64,000 nt of DNA from Rhodococcus coprophilus NBRC 100603 (GCF_001895045.1 NZ_BDAM01000010.1:310001-374000); one strand, 5' to 3'; positions 18,478 through 27,678 are shown, numbered from the stretch's first letter. Notes: generated by a model not told the origin, from the letters alone. Numbers and translations: made by a program.

Positions 18478-18510
18478 TCGAGATTTTTTCGAGATCGATT
18501 GGCTCGAGAT
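18478..18510. promoter_or_regulatory. Three TCGAGAT repeats upstream of the POT transporter
   Basis: TCGAGAT occurs at 18478-18484, 18489-18495 and 18504-18510, all on the plus strand, within the 68 bases between the DUF3054 stop and the transporter ATG. The outer two extend to CTCGAGATT. A regulator site is inferred. Confidence 0.35.
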
Positions 18511-18535
18511 TGTTCTGCAGTGAAACATTGGATAT

Positions 18536-20005
18536 ATGACAGACACCGCTGCTTCAGTGCCGGAGTCGCGATCCGATACCAGGTTTTTCGGCCAGCCGTT
18601 GGCGCTGGCGAACCTGTTCGGCGTCGAGATGTGGGAGAGATTCTCCTTCTACGGCATGCAGGGCATCCTCATCTACTACCTGTACTACTCGGTCGACCAA
18701 GGCGGGCTGGGGATCAGCAACGCCGCCGCGACCTCGATCGTCGGCGCCTACGGCGGCACCGTGTATCTGTCGACGATCCTAGGGGGATGGATCGCCGACA
18801 GACTTCTCGGTTCCGAACGGACGCTGTTCTACAGCGCGTTCCTCATCATGTTCGGCCACATCGCGCTGGCGATTCTCCCCGGCTTCCTCGGGGTCGGCGC
18901 GGGCCTCGTGCTGATTGCCGTGGGCAGCGGCGGCCTCAAAGCCACCGCCACCTCCATCGTCGGCGACCTGTACGACGAGAAGGACGAGCGCCGCGACGCC
19001 GGTTTCTCCATCTTCTACATGGGCATCAATATCGGCGCCCTCGTCGGTCCGCTGCTCACCGGCTTCCTTCAGACCCGCTACGGATTCCACTGGGGATTCG
19101 GCCTCGCCGCAGTCGGCATGGCCCTCGGGTTGCTGCAGTACACGATCTACCGCAAGCATCTCGGTGACATCGGCAAGGTTGCCCCGAACCCGTTGCCGGC
19201 GGAACGCCGGACCCGCATCGCCGGGATCGCCGTCGCTGCGATCGTCCTGATCGTCATCCTTGCCTCCACCGGCATCATCTCCGCCGGCCGGTTGTCCGAC
19301 ATCGTCGTAACCCTGACCGTCATCGCGGCGATCAGCTACTTCGTCATCATCCTGTCGAGCAAGAACATCACCTCGGTCGAGCGGAGCCGGGTGGTGTCCT
19401 TCATCCCGATGTTCGTGGCGAGTGCCGTGTTCTGGTCGCTTTTCCAGCAGCAGTTCACGATGGTCGCGGTGTATGCCGATACCCGACTCAACCGCGACCT
19501 GTTCGGCTGGGAGTTCCCGCCCTCGTGGGTGCAGTCCATCAACCCGGTGTTCATCATCGCGTTCGCAGGCGTCTTCGCGGCCTTGTGGACCAAGCTCGGC
19601 TCGCGCCAGCCGTCGTCTCCGATCAAGTTCGCAGCCGGCACGATCATCATGGGCATCGCCTTCCTGTGCTTCATCCCGATGGCGGGCGGCGGCGCCAACA
19701 GCGCTCCCCTGCTCGGCCTGGTCGGCATCCTGCTGCTCTTCACCTTCGCCGAGTTGCTTCTGTCGCCGGTCGGCCTGTCACTGACGACGAAACTCGCGCC
19801 GAAGAGCTTCCACACGCAGATGGTCGCGTTGTTCTACCTGTCGGTCGCGCTCGGCAGTTCTATGGCCGGGACACTCGCCGGGTTCTACGACCAGAACAAC
19901 GAAGTGCCCTACTACCTGTGGATCGGCGGTGCCTCGATCGCGGTCGGCGTGGCCCTCGCAGTGGGTTCGCCGTGGATCCGGAAGCTGATGCACGGAGTGA
20001 CCTGA
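18536..20005 (+). CDS. POT/PTR2 family proton-coupled di- and tripeptide transporter
   Basis: A 489-residue major-facilitator protein of the proton-dependent oligopeptide group. It has the proton-coupling ExxERFxYYG motif as EMWERFSFYG in TM1 (about residues 32-41), the loop 2-3 motif GGWIADRLLGSERT, and FSIFYMGINIGALVGPLLTG in the fifth helix. About 14 hydrophobic segments are visible. It imports small peptides using the proton gradient. The ATG follows a weak ribosome-binding site; the upstream repeats may control it. The short C-terminus ends soon after the last helix. Confidence 0.93.
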   Translation: MTDTAASVPESRSDTRFFGQPLALANLFGVEMWERFSFYGMQGILIYYLYYSVDQGGLGISNAAATSIVGAYGGTVYLSTILGGWIADRLLGSERTLFYSAFLIMFGHIALAILPGFLGVGAGLVLIAVGSGGLKATATSIVGDLYDEKDERRDAGFSIFYMGINIGALVGPLLTGFLQTRYGFHWGFGLAAVGMALGLLQYTIYRKHLGDIGKVAPNPLPAERRTRIAGIAVAAIVLIVILASTGIISAGRLSDIVVTLTVIAAISYFVIILSSKNITSVERSRVVSFIPMFVASAVFWSLFQQQFTMVAVYADTRLNRDLFGWEFPPSWVQSINPVFIIAFAGVFAALWTKLGSRQPSSPIKFAAGTIIMGIAFLCFIPMAGGGANSAPLLGLVGILLLFTFAELLLSPVGLSLTTKLAPKSFHTQMVALFYLSVALGSSMAGTLAGFYDQNNEVPYYLWIGGASIAVGVALAVGSPWIRKLMHGVT

Positions 20006-20039
20006 CGACCTCCGGACGGTCTCGCCGCGACCCGGCCTT

Positions 20040-20060
20040 CTCGCCTCACGCGAAGGCGAG
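20040..20060. terminator. Short hairpin between convergent POT and TauE genes
   Basis: CTCGCCT and AGGCGAG form a 7-bp stem around a 7-base loop, overlapping the TauE stop codon 35 bases past the POT stop. It could serve both convergent transcripts. Confidence 0.4.
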
Positions 20061-20822
20061 CCACGCGGCGAGACCGAATCCGGCGGTTGCGACTCCGACT
20101 CGGAGCACCGTCGGCGGAATCCGGGCAACCAACGGCGGTCCGCACCACCCGCCGGCGAACGCCCCGATCGCCATGGCTAGGGCGGCGGGCCAGTGCACCG
20201 GACCGAACACGGCGAAGCCGATCGCCGCGACGAGGTTCGCGATGCCGAGCAGATAGCTCTTGAGGATGCTCGCGCGCCAGATGCTCTCGGACGTGCAAAC
20301 CAACGTCACCGCAAGGATCATGACGCCGGCACCCGCACCGAAGTAGCCGCCGTACACGGCGACCAGGAACAACGCGGCCGCAAACGTGCGCGGCAGGTCC
20401 CGGCCGTGCGCCAGCGCGCGGATACGGGGTTGCAGCAGCAGTGCGAGCGACGCGAGCGCCACCAGATACGGCACGACGGCCTCGAACGACCCGGCCGGCG
20501 CGACGAGCAGCACCCATGCCCCGAGCGCGCCGCCCACCGCCGCATATGCCGTCCACCGCCACACGCGCGGCCCGGTGTCTACGACCTCGCGCGCGGAATT
20601 GCTGAGCGCGCCCACTCCGACACCGACCATCGCGACGGTGTTCGTTACGTTCGCGGCGACCGGCGGCAGACCTGCAGCGAGCAGCGCCGGATACGACACG
20701 AGCGACGCCAGCCCGGTGACGAACCCGACCACCCCGGCGAAGAATCCCGCCACCACGAGCAGCAGCAGGTCCAGGACACTCACGAGGGCTGAACCTACCG
20801 CTTGCCCGGTGAGGTCGCGCAT
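20046..20822 (-). CDS. TauE/SafE family anion permease (sulfite/sulfonate exporter-like)
   Basis: A membrane protein of 258 residues (or 245) with about eight hydrophobic segments in two similar halves. The first half contains GFFAGVVGFVTGLASLVSYPALLAAGLPPVAANVTNTVA, the TauE/SafE hallmark in which a polar GxxxxxxxS/P-loop precedes PxxANxTN. The second contains AVYGGYFGAGAGVMIL. The family exports sulfite, sulfoacetate or related anions; the substrate cannot be told here. The GTG at 20783, just before the first helix, is an alternative start; neither start has a clear ribosome-binding site. Confidence 0.88.
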   Translation of the reverse strand: MRDLTGQAVGSALVSVLDLLLLVVAGFFAGVVGFVTGLASLVSYPALLAAGLPPVAANVTNTVAMVGVGVGALSNSAREVVDTGPRVWRWTAYAAVGGALGAWVLLVAPAGSFEAVVPYLVALASLALLLQPRIRALAHGRDLPRTFAAALFLVAVYGGYFGAGAGVMILAVTLVCTSESIWRASILKSYLLGIANLVAAIGFAVFGPVHWPAALAMAIGAFAGGWCGPPLVARIPPTVLRVGVATAGFGLAAWLAFA

Positions 20823-20871
20823 CCGGACGATCGACTGACTGACGACACCCGGCTAGGAAATGCGGACGGCG

Positions 20872-22554
20872 TCAGAATGCGTCGTAGGGTTGCGCGAGCT
20901 TGCTCAGGAACGTATCTGCGACCTTGATCGCCCGGTCTCCCCCGTCGGCGTCGGCGACGAATACCGCGAAGGCGATGTCGCCGCTGTATCCGTAGAACCA
21001 CCGGTCGTCGCCGCTCGCCGCGGCGACGCCCGACAATCCGCCGTGCCTGCGGAGGAAGGACGCGGGGCCCTTCTGGACGTTGTCGGCCATCATGCCGCGC
21101 ATTGCGTCGACGACGTGGGGCGGAAGCGCGTCGACCGGATCGTTGATCGTCGCGGGCTGGCCCTGCACGATCGACGGTGCGACCGCCTCGCCGCGTGCCA
21201 CGGATGCCGCGAGGATTGCCGCGCCCATAGGACTGATGAGCGCGTCGTCGTTGTCGGAGCCTGCGAACTGCACCACGCCGGACCGGGTGTTCCCGATCTG
21301 GCCGGTCTGGAAGTCGAAGCCGGGCACGGTGACGTCGAGGCCGAGACCGAGTCTGCGTCCCGTCTCCGCGAGGTCCTCCGAGCTCACATCGCTGCTGTCG
21401 ATTCCCTTGTCGAGTCCCGCGGCGAGCCGCACCGGATCGAGGGTGCCGCCCGCCGAATACATCCCGTGGGTCGCGACCGGTCCGAGTTCCATCGCCCAGT
21501 TGTTCACGTCCGCAGCAAGAACTCCACCCGTTGAAGGCTGAATCGCGACCAGCGCGGTGGGGGTTCCCGTCGTGACCACTGCTTCCTTCGCGGCGAGTTG
21601 CACCTGCGAGTCCACCATGGCATTGAGGTCCGGCGGTGGCGGTCCCTGGAAGCCCGCGACCTGAATCGGCCCATCCTCGGGATCTTCGAGGGTGACCGCC
21701 CATCCCGCGGTGCGATCCCGCTCGAGTTGCCACGCCGAGCGCAGCGAATCGAGCAGCGGGGTGGAGATCCGCCGGTCGGCGCTGATCAGAGTGGGGGTCT
21801 GGATCACCTCGACACCAGGAATCGACGCCATGTCGCTTTCGAGGAACTGGTAGTCCTGGTCGCGCAGTTTGACCGCGGTGATCCGGTTACCGGGGTCGCT
21901 TGCGAGCCGCTCCTGCATCAGTTGCGCGGTGATGACGGGCGCCACCGGGGCGAGCACTTCGGCCAGCCGGGCCGTGGTCGCGCCCGGGTCGGGCATCGCC
22001 GCAGGATCGAGCACGACGGCGTTGATCGTCTGCTCCTCCATGAGCAGGCGGCCGTTCCGGTCGAAGATCTTCGGCGGGGCGGCGTCGGTGCGAACGTGGT
22101 GGACGGTTCGTCCACCACCGAGGTCGGGCACGATGATGTCCGGGTCCCAGGAGACCCTCCACCCCACGCCCAGTTTCCTCACCGCGCCGTCGACCTGGTA
22201 GCTCCAGTCCTTGCCTTCGCCGAAGTTCCATGCGGCCGAGAGGGTGAAATACCCGGATTCGCTGTTCAGTTCGACGAATTGCGAGACTTCGTAATCCACG
22301 GTTCCGTCGGACAATCCGTCGAACATCTGCCCGATGGCGCCTTCGGCTGCGCTCGGATACGACGTGACGGCGGCGGCAGCGGACGGGTCGCGGTTGTCGA
22401 GGGCGGCGACGAAGTCGTCGACGAGGCCGCGTGCGTCGGTCCGTGAACCGTTGACGACGAAGGCAGTTATCGCCACCGTGACAGCCATTACGACAACAGC
22501 CGTGAGGGCGAGCACTTGCGTACGCCCCCTGCGCCGCCACTCACCGAATCCCAT
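20872..22554 (-). CDS. Penicillin-binding-protein homologue lacking catalytic motifs (pseudo-transpeptidase)
   Basis: A 560-residue protein with one N-terminal membrane anchor (VLALTAVVVMAVTVAITAFVV), an NTF2-like MecA_N domain (about 45-150, WNFGEGKDWSYQVDG), a dimerisation domain and a transpeptidase-like domain. It aligns end to end with the PBP encoded upstream, but SxxK is GTLD (G370, D373), the SxN segment is missing, and KTG is replaced by VAAASG. Acyl-enzyme formation is therefore impossible by the known mechanism. The frame is intact with normal codon usage, which argues for selection. ATG 22554 follows GGTTGGTAGG. It is second in a two-gene unit after the active paralogue and may act as a scaffold or regulator. 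Confidence 0.85.
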   Translation of the reverse strand: MGFGEWRRRGRTQVLALTAVVVMAVTVAITAFVVNGSRTDARGLVDDFVAALDNRDPSAAAAVTSYPSAAEGAIGQMFDGLSDGTVDYEVSQFVELNSESGYFTLSAAWNFGEGKDWSYQVDGAVRKLGVGWRVSWDPDIIVPDLGGGRTVHHVRTDAAPPKIFDRNGRLLMEEQTINAVVLDPAAMPDPGATTARLAEVLAPVAPVITAQLMQERLASDPGNRITAVKLRDQDYQFLESDMASIPGVEVIQTPTLISADRRISTPLLDSLRSAWQLERDRTAGWAVTLEDPEDGPIQVAGFQGPPPPDLNAMVDSQVQLAAKEAVVTTGTPTALVAIQPSTGGVLAADVNNWAMELGPVATHGMYSAGGTLDPVRLAAGLDKGIDSSDVSSEDLAETGRRLGLGLDVTVPGFDFQTGQIGNTRSGVVQFAGSDNDDALISPMGAAILAASVARGEAVAPSIVQGQPATINDPVDALPPHVVDAMRGMMADNVQKGPASFLRRHGGLSGVAAASGDDRWFYGYSGDIAFAVFVADADGGDRAIKVADTFLSKLAQPYDAF

Positions 22555-22636
22555 GCCTACCAACCTTCACTTCGGCCACAGGAGGAACAAGCACGGCTCG
22601 TCTACGAACGAATCACAATTACGCCACACGTCCGAT

Positions 22637-24403
22637 CTACCCCCTCAACCACCTGCCGGCGGCCTCGACTGCGGGAGCCGAACCGTTCGCCCCTGCCACG
22701 AACACTGCGAAGGCCAGATTATCTCGTGAGCCGATGAACCATCCGTGCGCCCCGTCGTTTAAACCGTACTCTGCGGTCCCGGTCTTTCCCGTCAGATCGG
22801 GGATGTCCTGCAACAAACTGGCTGTACCTTCGGTTACGGTCTCCCGCATCATCGTTCGCAACGCATCGGTGACCGCGCGAGGTGCGGGATCCACCTGTTC
22901 GTCGACGGTCGTCTCGCGCCCGTCCACGAGTACCGGAAGGGGCGCGCTGCCGTTCGCGACGGCCGCCGCGACGAGTGCCATTCCGAACGGCGTCGCAGTG
23001 ACTTCTCCCTGTCCGATCGCGGATTCGACGCGCGCCGTAGGTGTATTCGTTTCCGGTACCGATCCGGTGACGGTCACAAGTCCGGGCGTGATGTAGTCGG
23101 CACCGAGCCCGAATTGGAGCGCCGCGTCTCGCAGCGCGGTCGAGGACAGGTCCATCGCGAGCTGTCCCATCGTGGTGTTGCACGAGAACGCGAACGCAGT
23201 ATGCAGCGGCACCGCGCCGAGGTCGAAGCTCTCGTCGTTGGGAATGGTGCGGTCGCCGATCGTCGCGACGCCCGGACACGGCAGTACCGTATCCGGATCC
23301 GCGAGCCCCGCCTGGAGTGCGGCGGATGTGGTGACGGCCTTGAAGGTGGAGCCCGGCGGGTACAGACCGGTCAGCGCGATCGGCCCCTCGCTGTCGGCGG
23401 CGGCGTTCTGCGCGACCGCCCGGACGGCCCCCGTCGAGGGTTCGATACCGACGATCACGGCTGGGGTGTCGAGCGACGCAAGGGCCGTTTCCGCGCGGGT
23501 CTGCAGGTCCAGGTCGATCGTGGTGGTCAGGTCGGGTGCGACCGGCCCTGCCTCGCCGGCGAGTTGCTCCGCGGTGCCGTCCGATTCGACCCGCTGCACG
23601 ACCCATCCTGCGGACCGGGCCTGCCCTTCTTCCCACAACTCGACCAGACCGGACCACACCGGTGACGCGAGCGCCCGGTCGGCGACCAGCAACCGGCTCT
23701 GCGGTACGAGCGCCACGCCGGGCAGGGCGGTGAGCTGCTGTTCGATCGGCGCCAGGTCTTCCTCGCGCAACGCGATCGCGGTCAGCGACTGGCCCGGTGC
23801 TTTCGCGCGGTCGGCGGCGAGCGACTCGGCGGTGATCGTCGGAGCCACGGGCGCGAGCAACGGCGCAACCGCGGCCGGGTCGGCGCTCGCGTCGAGGTCG
23901 ACGAGGGTGACGACCTGCTCGCTGAACAAGGTGCCGCCCGAGCGATCGTAGACGGTCGGTGGGGTGCCGGCCGTCGTCAGGGCACGCAGCGACGCTCCGT
24001 CGGTGAGTGCGGGGGACAGCACCGCCGGGTCCCAGCGCACCCGCCACGAATCGGCCTCTTCGACGGCCGATCCCGTCGTGCGGTACGCCCAGTCGCGTCC
24101 CTCCCCGAAGTTCCAGGACACGTCCAGGTCGAAGGTGTCGCCGTCACCTGTGCCCGCGACAGCGACGGCGGGATCGTCGCCGAGACCGTCGAACAATCCT
24201 GTGATCGCGGTGGCCGCGGATTGTGGGTCGGTGGTGAGGGCGGCGGCCGCCTGGACGTCGCCCGCGTCGAGCGCGGAGGCGAACTCCGCGGCGACGGTCT
24301 CCGGTTGATCCGGTCCCGATCCGCACCCGGTCGCTGCCAGTACGAGAGCCAGCGCGACACCTGCAGGAACCCACTGCCGTCGAATACGCACGCAGTCGAT
24401 CAT
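22637..24403 (-). CDS. Penicillin-binding lipoprotein (class B transpeptidase, MecA_N type)
   Basis: A 588-residue class B PBP that cross-links peptidoglycan stem peptides. It has a signal peptide ending in a lipobox (ALVLAATGC), an NTF2-like domain (WNFGEGRDWAYRTTG), a PBP dimer domain, and a transpeptidase domain with all three motifs: STFK (S352/K355), SCN (407-409) and KTGT (540-543). The family matches mycobacterial Rv2864c (PbpLipo). The ATG at 24403 places the basic n-region MIDCVRIRRQW just before the hydrophobic core; the open frame reaches 24454. The catalytically dead paralogue follows 82 bp downstream, so this is a tandem duplication with divergent fates. Confidence 0.92.
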   Translation of the reverse strand: MIDCVRIRRQWVPAGVALALVLAATGCGSGPDQPETVAAEFASALDAGDVQAAAALTTDPQSAATAITGLFDGLGDDPAVAVAGTGDGDTFDLDVSWNFGEGRDWAYRTTGSAVEEADSWRVRWDPAVLSPALTDGASLRALTTAGTPPTVYDRSGGTLFSEQVVTLVDLDASADPAAVAPLLAPVAPTITAESLAADRAKAPGQSLTAIALREEDLAPIEQQLTALPGVALVPQSRLLVADRALASPVWSGLVELWEEGQARSAGWVVQRVESDGTAEQLAGEAGPVAPDLTTTIDLDLQTRAETALASLDTPAVIVGIEPSTGAVRAVAQNAAADSEGPIALTGLYPPGSTFKAVTTSAALQAGLADPDTVLPCPGVATIGDRTIPNDESFDLGAVPLHTAFAFSCNTTMGQLAMDLSSTALRDAALQFGLGADYITPGLVTVTGSVPETNTPTARVESAIGQGEVTATPFGMALVAAAVANGSAPLPVLVDGRETTVDEQVDPAPRAVTDALRTMMRETVTEGTASLLQDIPDLTGKTGTAEYGLNDGAHGWFIGSRDNLAFAVFVAGANGSAPAVEAAGRWLRG

Positions 24404-24552
24404 GCCCGTATCTACGATCGCGTGCCGGGCAGTACACGCCGCCGAAGGCGTCACGTGCTGGTGAGGATATTCGGTTGCACGACCCTTTCCGGCCTCCTAC
24501 CTTGGTATTCGGCCCTGTCACCGACCGATCGGAGAACTGCATTGCTCCAGTA

Positions 24553-24582
24553 GTGGTTTTCGACCACGCGGGTACCACCGCG
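24553..24582 (+). promoter_or_regulatory. Alternative hairpins in the leader of the ABC-F gene
   Basis: GTGGT (24553-24557) can pair with ACCAC at 24563-24567 or with ACCAC at 24574-24578, and the sequence between can also form CGCGG/CCGCG (24567-24571 with 24578-24582). These are mutually exclusive structures ending 26 bases before the ABC-F start. ABC-F resistance genes are often induced by leader attenuation, so this could be such a switch; no complete leader peptide was found. Confidence 0.35.
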
Positions 24583-24608
24583 ATCGATCCCACCTGTCAG
24601 GAGCACTC

Positions 24609-26147
24609 ATGTCTTCGCCCTCGGGCATCACCCTTTCCGGTATCAGGTACGAACACCCCGACGGAACCCGTGTCTTCGACCAGCTCGACGCGACGTTCAC
24701 CCTCGGCCGCACCGGTCTGGTGGGACGCAACGGGAGTGGGAAGAGCACTCTTCTCCATCTCGTCGCCGGGCATCTCCGTCCGCGCAGCGGATCGGTGACC
24801 GTGCGCGGCCGGGTCGCCTTTCTCCGGCAGGATGTGACCCTGGACCCGGCGGTGACCGTCGCGGAGGTCCTCGGTCTGGCTCAGGTCCGAAGAGCTTTGC
24901 GGCGCATCGAATCCGGTGTCGGCGACGCTACGGACTTCGGTGCCGTAGGCGACCGATGGAACATCGAGGAACGAGCTCTCGCATTGGTTCACCGCCTCGG
25001 CCTGGGACGAATTGTCCACGACGACAGCGACTTCGACCGAACCGTCGGCAACCTTTCGGGCGGCGAGACAATGCTGCTCGCCCTCACCGCGCGGTTGCTC
25101 GACGAGCCGGACGTACTGCTTCTCGACGAGCCGACCAACAACCTGGACGCCGACGGGCGGTCCCGGCTGCAGGAGGCTCTGGATCGATTCCCCGGCACCG
25201 TCGTCGTGGCCGGGCACGACCGCGACCTTCTCGACCGGATGGACGGGATCGCGGAAATGCGCGACGGGCACCTCCGGTTGTTCGGTTGCGGTTACAGCGA
25301 ATACGAGCAGATCATCGCTGCCGAGCAGGAATCCGCCCGTGCCGCACTGCGCGATGCACGCAACGACGTTCGACGGCAGAGCCTGGATCTCGCGGCGGCG
25401 GAGTCGACGATTGCGCAACGACAGCGGTACGGCCGCAGGATGTTCGAGCAGAAACGCGAACCGAAGATCGTCATGGGTGCGCGCAAACGACAGGCTCAGG
25501 AATCGGCGGGCCGGTACCGCCGTGAACACGAGACGAATCTCGCCTCCGCGCGAGCGCAACTCGCACACGCTCAGGACGCCGTACGCGACGACCGGGAGAT
25601 TCGAGTCGACCTTCCGGAAACCACCGTGCACCCCGGCACTCGCGTGGCGGAAGGGCCACTCGAGATCGTCGGGCCGGAGCGTATCGCTCTCGGTGGCGCC
25701 AACGGATCCGGCAAGACGACACTGCTCGACGCCATCGTGGAGGCGGGCCCCCTTGTGCCGTTCGCGCTCCTCGCCCAGCGACTCGACATCTTCGACGACG
25801 CGCTGTCGGTGGTGGAGAACGCGGAACGGCGGGCTCCCCACCTGCCGCCACAGGAGATCAGGGCGCGACTGGCACGTTTCCTCTTCCGCGGTAGCGACGG
25901 CGACGTGCCGGTCGGCGCACTGTCCGGTGGCGAGCGTCTGCGGGCAGCGCTCGCGATCGCTCTCGCCGCTGATCCACCGCCGCGACTGCTGTTGCTCGAC
26001 GAGCCCACCAACAATCTGGACCTGCCCAGCCTCGAGCATCTGACCCAGGCGTTGCGCGGGTTCGCGGGAGCCCTCGTCGTCGTCTCCCACGACAAACGAT
26101 TTCTCGACGACATCGGTACCACCCGGTCGGTCACACTGGGCACATGA
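24609..26147 (+). CDS. ABC-F family ATP-binding protein (ribosome-protection/translation factor type)
   Basis: A 512-residue soluble protein with two ABC domains and no membrane segments. The first has Walker A GRNGSGKST, signature LSGGE and Walker B VLLLDEPTNNLD; the second has GANGSGKTT, LSGGE and LLLLDEPTNNLDL. A charged helical linker (about residues 225-320, rich in Arg/Gln) joins them, as in ABC-F proteins that enter the ribosomal E site and dislodge antibiotics or aid translation. CAGGAG lies seven bases before the ATG. It overlaps the hydrolase gene by ATGA. Whether it confers resistance cannot be told from sequence. Confidence 0.9.
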   Translation: MSSPSGITLSGIRYEHPDGTRVFDQLDATFTLGRTGLVGRNGSGKSTLLHLVAGHLRPRSGSVTVRGRVAFLRQDVTLDPAVTVAEVLGLAQVRRALRRIESGVGDATDFGAVGDRWNIEERALALVHRLGLGRIVHDDSDFDRTVGNLSGGETMLLALTARLLDEPDVLLLDEPTNNLDADGRSRLQEALDRFPGTVVVAGHDRDLLDRMDGIAEMRDGHLRLFGCGYSEYEQIIAAEQESARAALRDARNDVRRQSLDLAAAESTIAQRQRYGRRMFEQKREPKIVMGARKRQAQESAGRYRREHETNLASARAQLAHAQDAVRDDREIRVDLPETTVHPGTRVAEGPLEIVGPERIALGGANGSGKTTLLDAIVEAGPLVPFALLAQRLDIFDDALSVVENAERRAPHLPPQEIRARLARFLFRGSDGDVPVGALSGGERLRAALAIALAADPPPRLLLLDEPTNNLDLPSLEHLTQALRGFAGALVVVSHDKRFLDDIGTTRSVTLGT

Positions 26148-26953
26148 GTATCACGACCAACCCCGCCGACGGCACCCGGATCTCGTATTCGATCGCGGAT
26201 CCCGACCGGACAGAAGCACCCGACGTGATGCTCGTGCACGGGAGCGCGTTGTCGTCTGCCGTGTGGCGTGGTTTCGGCTATGTGCGTGCGCTGCGCGACC
26301 GGTATCGGCTGATCCTGCCCGACCTGCGCGGGCACGGTCGCAGCGACACCCCGCACGACCCGGACGCCTACGGGATCGACCGCATCGTCGGTGATCTACT
26401 GGCCGTGCTCGACGCCGCGGATGTCGAGCGCGTGCACTACGTCGGATACTCGTTCGGCGCGCGGGCGGGACTGGCGCTGGCTGTCGCCGCTCCCGAGCGT
26501 GTCGCGAGTCTTGTCCTGCTCGGCGGCAGCGCGCGACCGCAACGCGGGGCGATGGACGCGATGTTCTTCTCAGGCTGCATCGAAGTTCTCGAACGCGACG
26601 GCATGGAGGGTTTCCTCCGCGACTGGGAACAGAACCGAGCCGAACCGGTGGACGAGGCGACGCGGGCGGCCTTCCTCGCGAACGATCCCCTCGCGTTGGC
26701 CGCGTATTTCCGGCGCTCGGATCGAGAACCGGGCATCGACGACGACACCCTCGCAAGACTCGAGGTGCCGACGCTGGCGGTCGCCGGGTCGGAGGACCAC
26801 ATGCGGGTGGACGACACCCGCGCCATGGCCCGCACGATTCCCGGCGCCCGCCTCGCCGTACTGCGCGGATTCGATCACGCGACGACCGTGGCGGCGTCGC
26901 CCGAGGTCCTCTCCGTGATCGAACCGTTCCTCGCTGCCCGCACAGCCCCGTGA
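26144..26953 (+). CDS. Alpha/beta hydrolase
   Basis: A 269-residue alpha/beta-fold hydrolase. Visible features are the oxyanion segment VHGSALSSAVW, the strand-helix turn DLRGHGRSDTP, the nucleophile elbow YVGYSFGARAG (Ser in GYSFG), an acid in VAGSEDHMRVDD and the catalytic His in GFDHATTV. The start overlaps the ABC-F stop (ATGA), so the two are co-translated. The substrate is unknown; pairing with an ABC-F gene raises the possibility of antibiotic ester hydrolysis, but this is a guess. Confidence 0.88.
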   Translation: MSITTNPADGTRISYSIADPDRTEAPDVMLVHGSALSSAVWRGFGYVRALRDRYRLILPDLRGHGRSDTPHDPDAYGIDRIVGDLLAVLDAADVERVHYVGYSFGARAGLALAVAAPERVASLVLLGGSARPQRGAMDAMFFSGCIEVLERDGMEGFLRDWEQNRAEPVDEATRAAFLANDPLALAAYFRRSDREPGIDDDTLARLEVPTLAVAGSEDHMRVDDTRAMARTIPGARLAVLRGFDHATTVAASPEVLSVIEPFLAARTAP

Positions 26954-26965
26954 CGGGTCGCGTGC

Positions 26966-27619
26966 TCAGCCCACCGTTGCCGGACGGCGGGCAGCCACCG
27001 CCTCCGCAATCAGCGCTTTGACCACCCGTTTCATCACTTCGACGGCGTCGGGCACCGGAAGACGCAGCACGTCGCGCAACGAGACCCACATCGGCCACGT
27101 CGTGCTGATCGCGATCGAACTCTCGATCTGGCAGCGCACTTCACTTCCCACGCCCTCGAGTTCCCGCGCGAACAGCACTCGCGCTTCGAACGCCGCACGC
27201 TCGAAGTAGCGCAGACGATTGTGCTGCAGTTCCCGCGAAAACGGCGCCCGGACCTCCGACGATCGGGCGAACGGTGCGATGAACTCGAGCAGTTCGGCCC
27301 GCTGGCGGCAATACGCATCGATCCGCTCGGAGAGCGGCAACGATGGATCCACGGGCTCGTATGCATCGTCCTGGCGGCGTAAGAGTTCTGCGCCGGTCGC
27401 CTCGAACAACTTCTCGAGGTCTCCGAAATGACCCCACAGCGACCGCAACGACACACCTGCTCGCGCCGCGATCTCCGCCCCTGTGGGTTTGAGTTCACCG
27501 GCACGGATCAACGCAATATGGGCATCGATCACGGCCTGCCTGGTGCGTTCGGCACGCGCCGACCGCCCGTCGACATGGCTCGGTGGCCGGACTCCGGTTT
27601 CGATATCGTACGCGTACAT
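26966..27619 (-). CDS. TetR-family transcriptional regulator
   Basis: A 217-residue regulator with a TetR N-terminal HTH (RTRQAVIDAHIALIRAG, PTGAEIAARAGVSLRSLWGHFGDLEKLFEA, about residues 25-75) and a variable helical ligand domain. It stands alone, convergent with the alpha/beta hydrolase with a 12-bp gap. An inverted repeat upstream (27652-27678) is a candidate autoregulatory site. Confidence 0.9.
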   Translation of the reverse strand: MYAYDIETGVRPPSHVDGRSARAERTRQAVIDAHIALIRAGELKPTGAEIAARAGVSLRSLWGHFGDLEKLFEATGAELLRRQDDAYEPVDPSLPLSERIDAYCRQRAELLEFIAPFARSSEVRAPFSRELQHNRLRYFERAAFEARVLFARELEGVGSEVRCQIESSIAISTTWPMWVSLRDVLRLPVPDAVEVMKRVVKALIAEAVAARRPATVG

Positions 27620-27651
27620 CGCTCCCCCGATTTCCGCTCGATAACTATGTA

Positions 27652-27678
27652 CCGGCCACTCCCCTCGTCGGTGGCCGG
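27652..27678. promoter_or_regulatory. Inverted repeat upstream of tetR
   Basis: CCGGCCAC (27652-27659) and GTGGCCGG (27671-27678) are perfect inverted arms around 11 bases, flanked by further partial symmetry (CGATA at 27639 and TATCG at 27687). It lies 33 bp before the TetR start and could be the operator. Confidence 0.45.
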
